A DNA stretch of 5,995 nt from Candidatus Aphodoplasma excrementigallinarum (GCA_018713805.1 DVOF01000178.1:1-5995), one strand, 5' to 3'; positions 1 to 5,628 are shown, numbered from the stretch's first letter. Made by a program: numbers and translations. Notes: generated by a model not told the origin, from the letters alone.

Positions 1-1
1 C

Positions 2-424
2 AACTACATTGACCGCTATAACCAGCCGGACTTTGAGGCGATGTGTGACAAATACCGCGAGGGGCTGAGCGCAGACTATTTTGTAACGAGCACAAACGCA
101 ATCACGAAAAACGGCGAGCTGGTCAACATCGACTGTACAGGCAACCGTGTTGCGGCGATGGCGTTCGGGCCGAAAAACGTCATTGTGATTGCCGGGACGA
201 ACAAGGTTGTGCGCGACATCAACGCCGGTATCGTCCGTGCCAAGGAGGTTGCGCCGCTCAATGCAAAGCGCATAGGCCACCCGACCCCGTGCACCGAGGA
301 CGGCAAATGCCACGACTGTGTCTGTCAGCAGCGGATATGCAATATCACGAGCATTATCCACAACTGCTACAAGTGGCCGGGCAGGATTACAGTAATCCTG
401 GTTCCGGAAAACCTAGGATATTAA
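2..424 (+). CDS. LUD-domain protein (LutC/YkgG-like), 3' part only
   Basis: This is the C-terminal part of a gene that starts before the window; 140 residues are readable from position 2 to the TAA at 422-424. The stretch with STNAITKNGELVNID, then GNRVAAMAFGPKNV and AGTNKVV, is the signature of the LUD domain (lactate utilization LutB/LutC, DUF162). The tail has six cysteines at visible residues 97, 103, 106, 108, 113 and 122, followed by RICNIT and ending in RITVILVPENLGY. This arrangement is typical of stand-alone clostridial LUD proteins and could bind a metal or an Fe-S cluster, which is inferred. LutC participates in L-lactate oxidation with LutA and LutB, but neither is visible here, so the true substrate is unknown. 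The ATG at position 41 is internal to the domain and is not the start. Confidence 0.88.
   Translation, partial: NYIDRYNQPDFEAMCDKYREGLSADYFVTSTNAITKNGELVNIDCTGNRVAAMAFGPKNVIVIAGTNKVVRDINAGIVRAKEVAPLNAKRIGHPTPCTEDGKCHDCVCQQRICNITSIIHNCYKWPGRITVILVPENLGY
377..407 (+). other. Strong hairpin at the end of the LUD coding region
   Basis: CAGGATTAC (382-390) and GTAATCCTG (392-400) are perfect complements around a single A. The outer CCGG at 377-380 pairs with CCGG at 404-407 across small unpaired bases. It lies inside the last codons of the LUD gene. No T tract follows, so it is not a standard intrinsic terminator. It could slow 3' exonuclease decay or attenuate transcription into the transporter gene; both are guesses. 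Confidence 0.4.
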
Positions 425-475
425 AGCGATGATATTTTAGAAGATATGGGAAGATTTGAAAAATGAGTGATATGT

Positions 476-482
476 GAGGGAG
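476..482 (+). promoter_or_regulatory. Ribosome binding site of the Na/Pi transporter gene
   Basis: GAGGGAG lies 4 bases before the ATG at 487 and fixes that start. The 62-bp gap behind the LUD gene shows no convincing promoter, so the two genes may be co-transcribed. Confidence 0.6.
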
Positions 483-486
483 ACTT

Positions 487-2277
487 ATGCAGTTTGAATG
501 GGTTATATCGCTGCTGGCGGGGCTTGCGTTCTTCATGTATGGCATGAAGATCATGGGAGATGGGCTTGAGAAGTTTGCCGGCGACCGGCTCAGCAAAATT
601 ATTGACAGCTTTACAAGCAACAAGATCAAGGGCGTGCTGATTGGTACGGCGGTGACGGCGATTATTCAGAGTTCGTCTGCAACCACTGTTATGGTGATCG
701 GATTCATCAACGCCGGGATCATGAAGCTTAGCCAGGCGGTCGGCGTTATCATGGGTGCCAACATTGGTACGACGGTTACGGCTTTTCTCATCAGTATGGA
801 GGATATCAATTCTTCCGCCACGGTGTATCTGGAGCTGTTAAAACCGTCTTTCTGGGCGCCTATTTTGGCGGCGGTCGGCGTGTTCTTTATTCTGTTTATC
901 GGCAAAAAAAAGTATCAGAACCTCGGCATGATTCTTGCCGGATTTGGTTTTTTGTTTGTCGGGCTCGGCATGATGGAGTCGTCAATGTCCTTTGTCCAGG
1001 ACAACGAGGAATTCCAGCAAATGATGTTGTCGTTTAGCAACCCGATACTCGGCGTGCTCGTCGGCGCGGGCGTGACGGCGATTATCCAGAGTTCGTCCGC
1101 CTCTGTCGGCATTTTGCAGACGCTGGCCTCGACGATGTATCTGCCGTTTTCCTCGGTTGTGCCGGTTATACTGGGGCAGAACATCGGTACTTGTATCACG
1201 GCGATCCTGTCGAGTATCGGTGCGAATAAAAACGCAAAGCGGGCTGCTGTAATCCACCTTCTGTTCAATATCATTGGGACAGTCATATGTTTGATCCTGT
1301 TTTATGCGTTCCCGGTTGCGAATTATTTGCCGTTCTGGAACGAGCAGACGACCCGGTTCAACATCGCTGTGTTCCACTTAACCTTTAACATTTTCAATAC
1401 GTTGATCCTGCTGCCGTTCTCCAACTTCCTTGTAAAGTGCGCGCACATTATTGTACCGGGCAAGGATGTACAGACAGGATATAATGCGCTTGACGAGCGT
1501 CTGCTTGCAACGCCGGCGCTTGCGGTCGGCCAGGCGGTCAAGCAGGTCGTTGGCATGGCGCATTTGGCGCAGGAAAGCGTTGGGATATCACTGGATATGC
1601 TGGAAAAGCAGAATGCGTCAAAAATGGGCGACGTCGACGAAAATGAGCTTGCCATTGATGAAATGGAAGCCAATACGACGCAGTATCTGGTCAAAATTGC
1701 GGACGAACCGCTCACAGACGAAGAGAACGAAAGCGTGTCCATGATGTTCCACATTATAACGGATCTGGAACGTATCGGCGACCATGCCTATAATATTGCT
1801 GAAGGTGTACAGTCTGCGGCCAAAGAGGACGTTGAAACGTCGAAGAAGGCGCTTTCTGAGCTGGGTACCATGGCGCAGGCAACGCGGGAGATTGTCGGCC
1901 TGGCGGTGCAGGCTTATGAGTTCCGCGACCTCGACGCGGCGAAACGGATACAGCCGTGTGAGGACGTTATCGACCTGATGAAGGAAACGTACAAAATGCG
2001 CCATGTCAACCGTCTGACAAAGCAGAAGTGCAATTTCAAGTCGGGCGTGCTGTTTTTGGACGTAATCAATAACCTTGAGCGTATCGCGGACCATTGCTCA
2101 AATATTGGCATTGCGGTTGAGCAGCTTGTGAATCCGCAGGAAGTCGGCTATGACCAGCATTTGTATATGAAGGATTTGCATATCAACAAGACAGAAGAGT
2201 ATAAGCAGATTTACCAGGAATATCTTGAAAAGTACAATATCACCAAAAAGCAGAAAGAAAAAGAGAAGGAAGACTGA
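487..2277 (+). CDS. Na+/phosphate cotransporter-family protein with C-terminal PhoU-like domain
   Basis: This 596-residue membrane protein should move inorganic phosphate across the cytoplasmic membrane, coupled to Na+ in characterised relatives (NptA of Vibrio; E. coli YjbB acts in phosphate export). Residues about 1-320 are hydrophobic and contain the family's two inverted-repeat signatures: TAIIQSSSATT (QSSS at 61-64) with GANIGTTVTA near 90-99, and TAIIQSSSASV (QSSS at 201-204) with GQNIGTCITA near 230-239. Residues about 345-560 are a soluble helical PhoU-like region with paired motifs DLERIGDHAYNIAE (426-439) and NNLERIADHCSNIG (528-541), whose acidic and histidine residues resemble PhoU metal-binding positions. 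The C-terminus is lysine- and glutamate-rich. Length and architecture match the common bacterial NptA-PhoU fusion. Transport direction cannot be read from sequence. A strong hairpin follows the stop. Confidence 0.95.
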   Translation: MQFEWVISLLAGLAFFMYGMKIMGDGLEKFAGDRLSKIIDSFTSNKIKGVLIGTAVTAIIQSSSATTVMVIGFINAGIMKLSQAVGVIMGANIGTTVTAFLISMEDINSSATVYLELLKPSFWAPILAAVGVFFILFIGKKKYQNLGMILAGFGFLFVGLGMMESSMSFVQDNEEFQQMMLSFSNPILGVLVGAGVTAIIQSSSASVGILQTLASTMYLPFSSVVPVILGQNIGTCITAILSSIGANKNAKRAAVIHLLFNIIGTVICLILFYAFPVANYLPFWNEQTTRFNIAVFHLTFNIFNTLILLPFSNFLVKCAHIIVPGKDVQTGYNALDERLLATPALAVGQAVKQVVGMAHLAQESVGISLDMLEKQNASKMGDVDENELAIDEMEANTTQYLVKIADEPLTDEENESVSMMFHIITDLERIGDHAYNIAEGVQSAAKEDVETSKKALSELGTMAQATREIVGLAVQAYEFRDLDAAKRIQPCEDVIDLMKETYKMRHVNRLTKQKCNFKSGVLFLDVINNLERIADHCSNIGIAVEQLVNPQEVGYDQHLYMKDLHINKTEEYKQIYQEYLEKYNITKKQKEKEKED

Positions 2278-2285
2278 TTGCTTTG

Positions 2286-2321
2286 GCAAGGCCGCCTGTG
2301 CATGGGTACGGGCGGCCTTGC
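2286..2321 (+). terminator. GC-rich terminator-like hairpin after the Na/Pi gene
   Basis: GCAAGGCCGCC (2286-2296) pairs perfectly with GGCGGCCTTGC (2311-2321). The interior can pair further (U-G, G-C, U-A, G-U, C-G), leaving an ATGG tetraloop and about 16 pairs in all. It begins 8 bases after the transporter stop codon. The following bases, TTAGTCTGCC, are a poor U tract, so it may terminate weakly or act mainly as an mRNA 3' end stabiliser. Some transcripts may read through into the AraC gene 35 bases further on. Confidence 0.55.
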
Positions 2322-2341
2322 TTAGTCTGCCCGGCAGGCGG

Positions 2342-2348
2342 AAGGGGG
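2342..2348 (+). promoter_or_regulatory. Ribosome binding site of the AraC-family gene
   Basis: AAGGGGG sits 7 bases before the ATG at 2356 and supports that start. No clear promoter is visible in the short space after the preceding hairpin. Confidence 0.55.
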
Positions 2349-2355
2349 CGGCGCG

Positions 2356-3210
2356 ATGCGCGTTTACAGAGAGGCGGATTTTTTGGACCCGCGGGAGAAT
2401 ATCAGCATTCAAAAATGCCATGCGTTTACGGATGAGCCGCCGCACACGCATGAGTTTGTGGAGATGGTATATATCTGTGACGGCAGCGCGACGCAGTATA
2501 TCGGGGAGAATGCCTACGAGGTCGGGCGCGGCGACCTGCTGTTTATCGACGTGGGGCAGCCGCACGCGTTTTGCCATATCCGCAGTCTTTCGTATCTGAA
2601 TATTTTGCTCAAGCCGTCCTTTATCAGCGAAAAACTGATGGATGCAGATACGATCTTTGACGTATTTACGCTGTCCGCTTTCAGCGATTACGAAGGCTCG
2701 GTGGAAAGCCCGGCGCGGCGCGTTTCCTTCCGCGGGGCGGAGCTTTTGGAGGTGCAGGCGCTTTTGGAGCAGATGCTCGGCGAGTTTGAGAAAAAGAAGA
2801 CGGGGTACCGGTCTGTTTTGCAGGGCGGGCTTCAGATTTTGTTTGCAAAAACGCTGCGCGCCATGTGCCGGGAGCCGGTCGGCGGCGTCGAGCTTCCATT
2901 TTCCGCGCTGATGGCGTATATTGAGGACAACCTGTCGCAAAAGCTGACGCCCAGCGATCTTGCAGCGCGGTGCTTTTACTCGCCTTCATACTTTTGCCGC
3001 GTGTTCAAGGCCTGCTACGGCCTGCCTCCGTCCAGCTATATCCGGAAAAAGCGGATTGAGAAAGCGGCGCAGTATCTGTGTGAGACGGACTACAGTGTGG
3101 AAAAGGTGATTGAACTGGTGGGCTATCCGGACCGGAAGCTGTTTTTTAAGCATTTTAAAGAACAGACCGGCAAAACGCCGAAGGCTTTCCGCACGGAAGC
3201 GCAAAAATGA
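2356..3210 (+). CDS. AraC-family transcriptional regulator with cupin sensor domain
   Basis: A 284-residue one-component regulator. Residues about 15-90 form an AraC-type cupin ligand-binding fold: EPPHTHEFVEMVYICDG (27-43, with H30 and H32), followed by GRGDLLFIDVGQPHAF (57-72, H70). This arrangement is common in regulators of sugar and glycoside catabolism. Residues about 185-281 form the double helix-turn-helix DNA-binding domain: the first HTH runs through LTPSDLAARCFYSPSYFCRV and the second through YSVEKVIELVGYPDRKLFFK, ending in the typical HFKEQTGKTPKAFR (266-279). Length and domain order are normal for the family. It lies 95 bases upstream of a hydrolase gene on the same strand and is likely its activator, an inference from gene order and from repeats in the gap. 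The ligand cannot be deduced. Confidence 0.93.
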   Translation: MRVYREADFLDPRENISIQKCHAFTDEPPHTHEFVEMVYICDGSATQYIGENAYEVGRGDLLFIDVGQPHAFCHIRSLSYLNILLKPSFISEKLMDADTIFDVFTLSAFSDYEGSVESPARRVSFRGAELLEVQALLEQMLGEFEKKKTGYRSVLQGGLQILFAKTLRAMCREPVGGVELPFSALMAYIEDNLSQKLTPSDLAARCFYSPSYFCRVFKACYGLPPSSYIRKKRIEKAAQYLCETDYSVEKVIELVGYPDRKLFFKHFKEQTGKTPKAFRTEAQK

Positions 3211-3234
3211 CCACAGCGCCGGCAAAAACAACTA

Positions 3235-3263
3235 CTGTATTTTGCTTAAATCTCCTGTATACT
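3235..3263 (+). promoter_or_regulatory. Candidate activator-dependent promoter of the hydrolase gene
   Basis: TATACT at 3258-3263 resembles a -10 box, but the correctly spaced -35 region (around 3235-3241) does not match TTGACA. CTGTAT occurs as a direct repeat at 3235-3240 and 3255-3260, 20 bp apart, a spacing compatible with two major-groove contacts by an AraC-type protein. A poorer alternative is TTGCTT (3242-3247) with GATATC (3264-3269). The assignment is tentative. Confidence 0.35.
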
Positions 3264-3297
3264 GATATCAGTAAGGCCGATATCACAGATACAGGAG
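3252..3297 (+). promoter_or_regulatory. Inverted repeat that can sequester the hydrolase Shine-Dalgarno
   Basis: CTCCTGTAT (3252-3260) is the exact complement of ATACAGGAG (3289-3297). Inside it, TGATATC (3263-3269) pairs with GATATCA (3279-3285) around a 9-base loop, giving 16 pairs interrupted by a 2/3-base internal loop. The right arm contains most of the AGGAGG ribosome binding site at 3293-3298. ACTGATATCAGT (3261-3272) is also a perfect 12-bp palindrome, so the element may instead, or additionally, be a DNA operator. Confidence 0.55.
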
Positions 3298-3298
3298 G
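3293..3298 (+). promoter_or_regulatory. Ribosome binding site AGGAGG of the hydrolase gene
   Basis: A perfect AGGAGG followed by a 7-base T run and the ATG at 3306. It decides the start against the in-frame ATG at 3207. Confidence 0.85.
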
Positions 3299-3305
3299 TT
3301 TTTTT

Positions 3306-4847
3306 ATGCAGCTTTCGTTTGAGACGCTGGCAGACAAAATCCGCGGCTGCTGGCAGGGAAAAAACATAGGCGGGATACTCGGTGCGCCGTTTGAGGGGTA
3401 CCGGCAGATTAATGATGTGAAATTTTATACGCAGGACTTGGAAAAGGGCTTGCCGCCGAACGACGACCTCGATTTGCAGCTTGTATGGCTCAATGCGGTC
3501 GAAAAGTTTGGCCGTGGGGTTAATGCTTCCATATTAGGCGACTACTGGCTGACGTTCATTATCCCGGACTGGGTCGAATATGGCAGCGGAAAGGCGAACA
3601 TGCGCGCCGGCCTGCTCCCGCCGCTTTCGGGCCATGTAGAAAATTCTTATAAGGATAGCTGCGGCTGCTACATCCGCTCGGAGATCTGGGCATGCCTGTG
3701 CGCGGGCCATCCGGAGCTTGCGGCGCGCTACGCATATGAAGACGCGATCGTCGACCATGCGAGCGAGGGTATGTATGCGGAGATTTTCTGCGCGGCAATC
3801 CAGGCGGCGGCATTTGTGGAAAGCGATAAATGGAAGCTGATCGAGATCGGCTTATCCTACATCCCGGCGGGCTGCGCCGTACGTAAGGCGGTTGATACGG
3901 TCATTGCGGCCTATGAGGCGGGCAAGCCCTTTACGGACGCACGCGACGCGGTTCTGCGCGCGACGCCGGGCAATTTTGGAATCCAGCATACGCCTCTGCG
4001 CGATATCAAAGACGACTACGAGTATGGTACGCCGGGCTTTGACGCACCGAGCAATATCGGCATTATGGTAATTGGCTGGCTCTACGGGGAGGACGACTTT
4101 GGAAAGAGCCTCTGCACAGCGGTCAACTGCGGCGAGGATACCGACTGCACCGCGGCGACGCTCGGCGCAATTTTTGGGATTATCCACGGCGAGAGCGGCC
4201 TTCCGGCAGAGTGGATTGACCCAATCGGCGGAAAGATTATCTCGGCATGCGTACACCCGTTCAATGGGCTTGAGATCCCGACCAATGTGGAAGAATTGTC
4301 CGACCGCGTGCTGCGGCTGATCCCGAGTTTTCTGGGACGCAAAGCATGCGATATCCTTTGCGATGGGCGCGGGTTCGTGCTCGAAACAGAGGAGGAACTC
4401 CCTTACCAGGGCAAGGACCTCTACCATCCGTTGACCAACGGCTTGGGCCACCCGAAGGAACTGAGCATTGAAGAGCTTTTGGCGCAGTCGCCCTATGGCG
4501 TGCGGTTTGACTTTACGACGTTTTATGCTGTTTTGGACTATATGGATGAGCCGTATATTAAGCTGAATGAGCCGCGCAAGCTCCGTCTGACTCTGCGCGA
4601 CAGCGGGCTGACAGGCCAGCAGCAGTGGGCAAACATTACGATTTATACACCAGACGGCGTCCAGATTTTGCAGGGGAAGCACTTCTCCATGCCGCTGCAA
4701 AACACATATCAGTATAAGGCGGCGCTGGAGTTTGACGTGCTGGCAGAGCAGTTTCACAATAGCAAGGTCGACATTTTGATCGACGTTGCGATTTCCGGAC
4801 GGCATACGTTCGGCGTGGTGAAGGCCTCGCTGTATCCGGCCGGGTGA
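3306..4847 (+). CDS. ADP-ribosylglycohydrolase-family protein
   Basis: A 513-residue protein of the ARH/DraG superfamily, whose members use a bimetal (Mg2+ or Mn2+) centre to cleave ADP-ribose or related N/O-glycosidic bonds. Visible family features are KIRGCWQGKNIGGILGAPFEG (11-31, the N-terminal glycine-rich segment), PPNDDLDLQLVWL (50-62, in place of the canonical TDDT metal motif), AYEDAIVDHASEG (143-155), and GEDTDCTAATLGAIFG (276-291, the C-terminal metal-binding DTD motif). The hydrolase domain ends near residue 345. Residues about 385-513 form a further region that looks beta-rich and is not part of classical DraG; its role is unknown. The start at 3306 is chosen for the perfect AGGAGG and because the protein then begins directly at the domain. 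An AraC regulator lies upstream and a strong terminator follows, suggesting a single-gene transcript. The substrate may be a glycoside or nucleoside rather than ADP-ribosyl protein, which is inferred. Confidence 0.9.
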   Translation: MQLSFETLADKIRGCWQGKNIGGILGAPFEGYRQINDVKFYTQDLEKGLPPNDDLDLQLVWLNAVEKFGRGVNASILGDYWLTFIIPDWVEYGSGKANMRAGLLPPLSGHVENSYKDSCGCYIRSEIWACLCAGHPELAARYAYEDAIVDHASEGMYAEIFCAAIQAAAFVESDKWKLIEIGLSYIPAGCAVRKAVDTVIAAYEAGKPFTDARDAVLRATPGNFGIQHTPLRDIKDDYEYGTPGFDAPSNIGIMVIGWLYGEDDFGKSLCTAVNCGEDTDCTAATLGAIFGIIHGESGLPAEWIDPIGGKIISACVHPFNGLEIPTNVEELSDRVLRLIPSFLGRKACDILCDGRGFVLETEEELPYQGKDLYHPLTNGLGHPKELSIEELLAQSPYGVRFDFTTFYAVLDYMDEPYIKLNEPRKLRLTLRDSGLTGQQQWANITIYTPDGVQILQGKHFSMPLQNTYQYKAALEFDVLAEQFHNSKVDILIDVAISGRHTFGVVKASLYPAG

Positions 4848-4863
4848 TTGGAATCAAAACAGG

Positions 4864-4890
4864 AAAGCTCCTGCCTCTGGCAGGAGCTTT
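4864..4890 (+). terminator. Intrinsic terminator between convergent genes
   Basis: AAAGCTCCTGCC (4864-4875) pairs perfectly over 12 bp with GGCAGGAGCTTT (4879-4890) around a TCT loop, and the T-rich run TTTATTTTT extends to 4897. This is a strong intrinsic terminator for the hydrolase gene. Read on the minus strand the same stem is followed by CCTGTTTTG, so it can probably also end the convergent transcript. Confidence 0.92.
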
Positions 4891-5483
4891 TATTTTTGGT
4901 TATGTTTCCTTTCCCACAGGAGCTGTTCCTTATTTGGGCGTGTATCGTCCTGTAAAAAGCCAGCCCATTGGCGGCCGGGGGATTCTGCTTCGCCCGCGCA
5001 TGCGTGCAGGCAGGAAACATACTCCGCTATTCTTCTGCTCAGAGCAGGCTTGCAGGCTTTGAGACCATATTCCCGGACGAGAGCGGTCAGCTCGTAGATG
5101 GGCAGCCCGATTGCGTGCGTTTCCACATGCACCGCCGAGCAGACCTGTCCAACGGCATGGCACAGCGCAATGTCGGCCGGATTAGACAGCTCTTTTGCCA
5201 TGGCGTGTACTTGCAGGATGGCCTGTTTCGCTGCCGGCATTTTGATATGGCCTGCCGCCCATTGTGTGGACAGAGCGAGAGCCGCTTCCTGACGCGTATC
5301 GGTGGGATAGCGTTCTTTTAAGATACGGGCCGGCTGCTGTGCGCACGTAAGCGCCCAAAGTGCCAGCGTTTTGTGGTTCTGTATGCGCATCAGGCGGAGC
5401 AACTCCTGCAGGCAGACGCTTTCCCGAGAAAACAGGAGATTGTTGTTCCGGTTCCATTTTTCTTTTACGTCTTGTATATCCAC
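4890..5483 (-). CDS. Imm-5-like putative immunity protein
   Basis: A 197-residue cytoplasmic protein without a signal peptide or membrane segments. Residues about 37-140 resemble the Imm-5-like family of putative immunity proteins: KTLALWALTCAQQPARILKERYP (38-60), QWAAGHIKMPAAKQAIL (74-90), then ALCHAVGQVCSAVHVETHAIG (106-126). The family pattern is a helical fold with conserved W, H and A-rich segments. I recognise it by pattern only, and the biochemical role of the family is not established. The C-terminal 55 residues are polar and unassigned. The start is GTG at 5481-5483, supported by AAGGAGGG at 5490-5497. An internal ATG at residue 32 has weaker support. No toxin or secretion gene is adjacent, so it would be an orphan immunity protein or have another role. 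Its stop codon lies at the edge of the shared terminator. Confidence 0.75.
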   Translation of the reverse strand: MDIQDVKEKWNRNNNLLFSRESVCLQELLRLMRIQNHKTLALWALTCAQQPARILKERYPTDTRQEAALALSTQWAAGHIKMPAAKQAILQVHAMAKELSNPADIALCHAVGQVCSAVHVETHAIGLPIYELTALVREYGLKACKPALSRRIAEYVSCLHACAGEAESPGRQWAGFLQDDTRPNKEQLLWERKHNQK

Positions 5484-5489
5484 GCCTTT

Positions 5490-5497
5490 CCCTCCTT
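5490..5497 (-). promoter_or_regulatory. Ribosome binding site of the Imm-5-like gene
   Basis: On the minus strand AAGGAGGG lies 6 bases before a GTG codon and establishes a GTG start. Confidence 0.8.
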
Positions 5498-5512
5498 ACG
5501 CTTGTGACAACT

Positions 5513-5541
5513 ACTGTATCATACCGCACGGGTATATGCAA
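5513..5541 (-). promoter_or_regulatory. Extended -10 promoter of the Imm-5-like gene
   Basis: On the minus strand TTGCAT (5541-5536) is followed after 17 bp by TACAGT (5518-5513), preceded by the extended -10 TGA. Transcription would start about 7 bases downstream, just before the ribosome binding site, giving a short leader. Confidence 0.55.
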
Positions 5542-5562
5542 GAAATATCGAAATATTTTCTT
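5540..5562. repeat. AT-rich interrupted palindrome in the divergent spacer
   Basis: AAATAT (5543-5548) and ATATTT (5553-5558) are inverted around CGAA. Flanking AAG (5540-5542) and CTT (5560-5562) extend the symmetry with one extra T. It abuts the -35 box of the minus-strand promoter and could be an operator or merely an AT-rich UP-like element. Confidence 0.35.
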
Positions 5563-5564
5563 GT

Positions 5565-5586
5565 ATTATTGACATATGTCATTAAT
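5565..5586. promoter_or_regulatory. 22-bp palindromic operator candidate over the -35 box
   Basis: TGACATATGTCA (5570-5581) is a perfect 12-bp palindrome. Beyond one mismatched pair (5569/5582) the symmetry continues with ATTA (5565-5568) against TAAT (5583-5586), so 10 of 11 pairs match. The TTGAC-4-GTCAT layout resembles Crp/Fnr-family sites. It overlaps the -35 element of the next gene, which fits repression. Confidence 0.55.
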
Positions 5587-5597
5587 CGGCGTATAAT
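5569..5597 (+). promoter_or_regulatory. Consensus sigma-A/sigma-70 promoter of the DUF134 gene
   Basis: TTGACA at 5569-5574 and TATAAT at 5592-5597 are both perfect hexamers with an ideal 17-bp spacer. The expected start of transcription is around 5604, about 25 bases before the ATG. Such a strong core promoter usually needs repression, in keeping with the palindrome over its -35. Confidence 0.88.
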
Positions 5598-5615
5598 AAA
5601 AAACAATGGCGGAAA

Positions 5616-5624
5616 GGGAGGGAG
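5616..5624 (+). promoter_or_regulatory. Ribosome binding site of the DUF134 gene
   Basis: GGGAGGGAG offers two overlapping Shine-Dalgarno registers; GGAGG at 5617-5621 is 7 bases before the ATG at 5629. It fixes the start. Confidence 0.75.
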
Positions 5625-5628
5625 AACC

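Noticed and set aside
421..486. A promoter in the LUD-transporter gap (TTAAAG with TATGGG).
   Set aside because: Both hexamers are poor matches with an 18-bp spacer, so it cannot be separated from chance AT-rich sequence.
2098..2940. A 280-codon minus-strand open frame spanning the end of the transporter and the AraC gene.
   Set aside because: It is rich in R, Q, L and A in a low-complexity manner, runs through the hairpin at 2286-2321, and is antisense to two confident genes.
3226..3290. A minus-strand promoter using TACAGT at 3239-3234.
   Set aside because: No acceptable -35 is found at 16-18 bp, and the only thing downstream on that strand is antisense to the AraC gene.
3207..3305. In-frame upstream ATG overlapping the araC stop codon (ATGA), which would add 33 residues to the hydrolase.
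   Set aside because: It has only a weak CGGAAG upstream, the extra residues do not resemble the family and span the promoter-like and hairpin region, whereas ATG 3306 has a perfect AGGAGG at ideal distance. Kept only as an alternative in the hairpin finding.
3852..4805. A 317-codon open frame on the minus strand opposite the hydrolase gene.
   Set aside because: It lies wholly inside a well-recognised gene, has no recognisable domain, and is explained by GC-rich codon bias of the sense strand.
4968..5321. Plus-strand open frames opposite the Imm-5-like gene.
   Set aside because: They have no ribosome binding site and no family resemblance; the minus-strand frame has a strong Shine-Dalgarno, a promoter and a family match.
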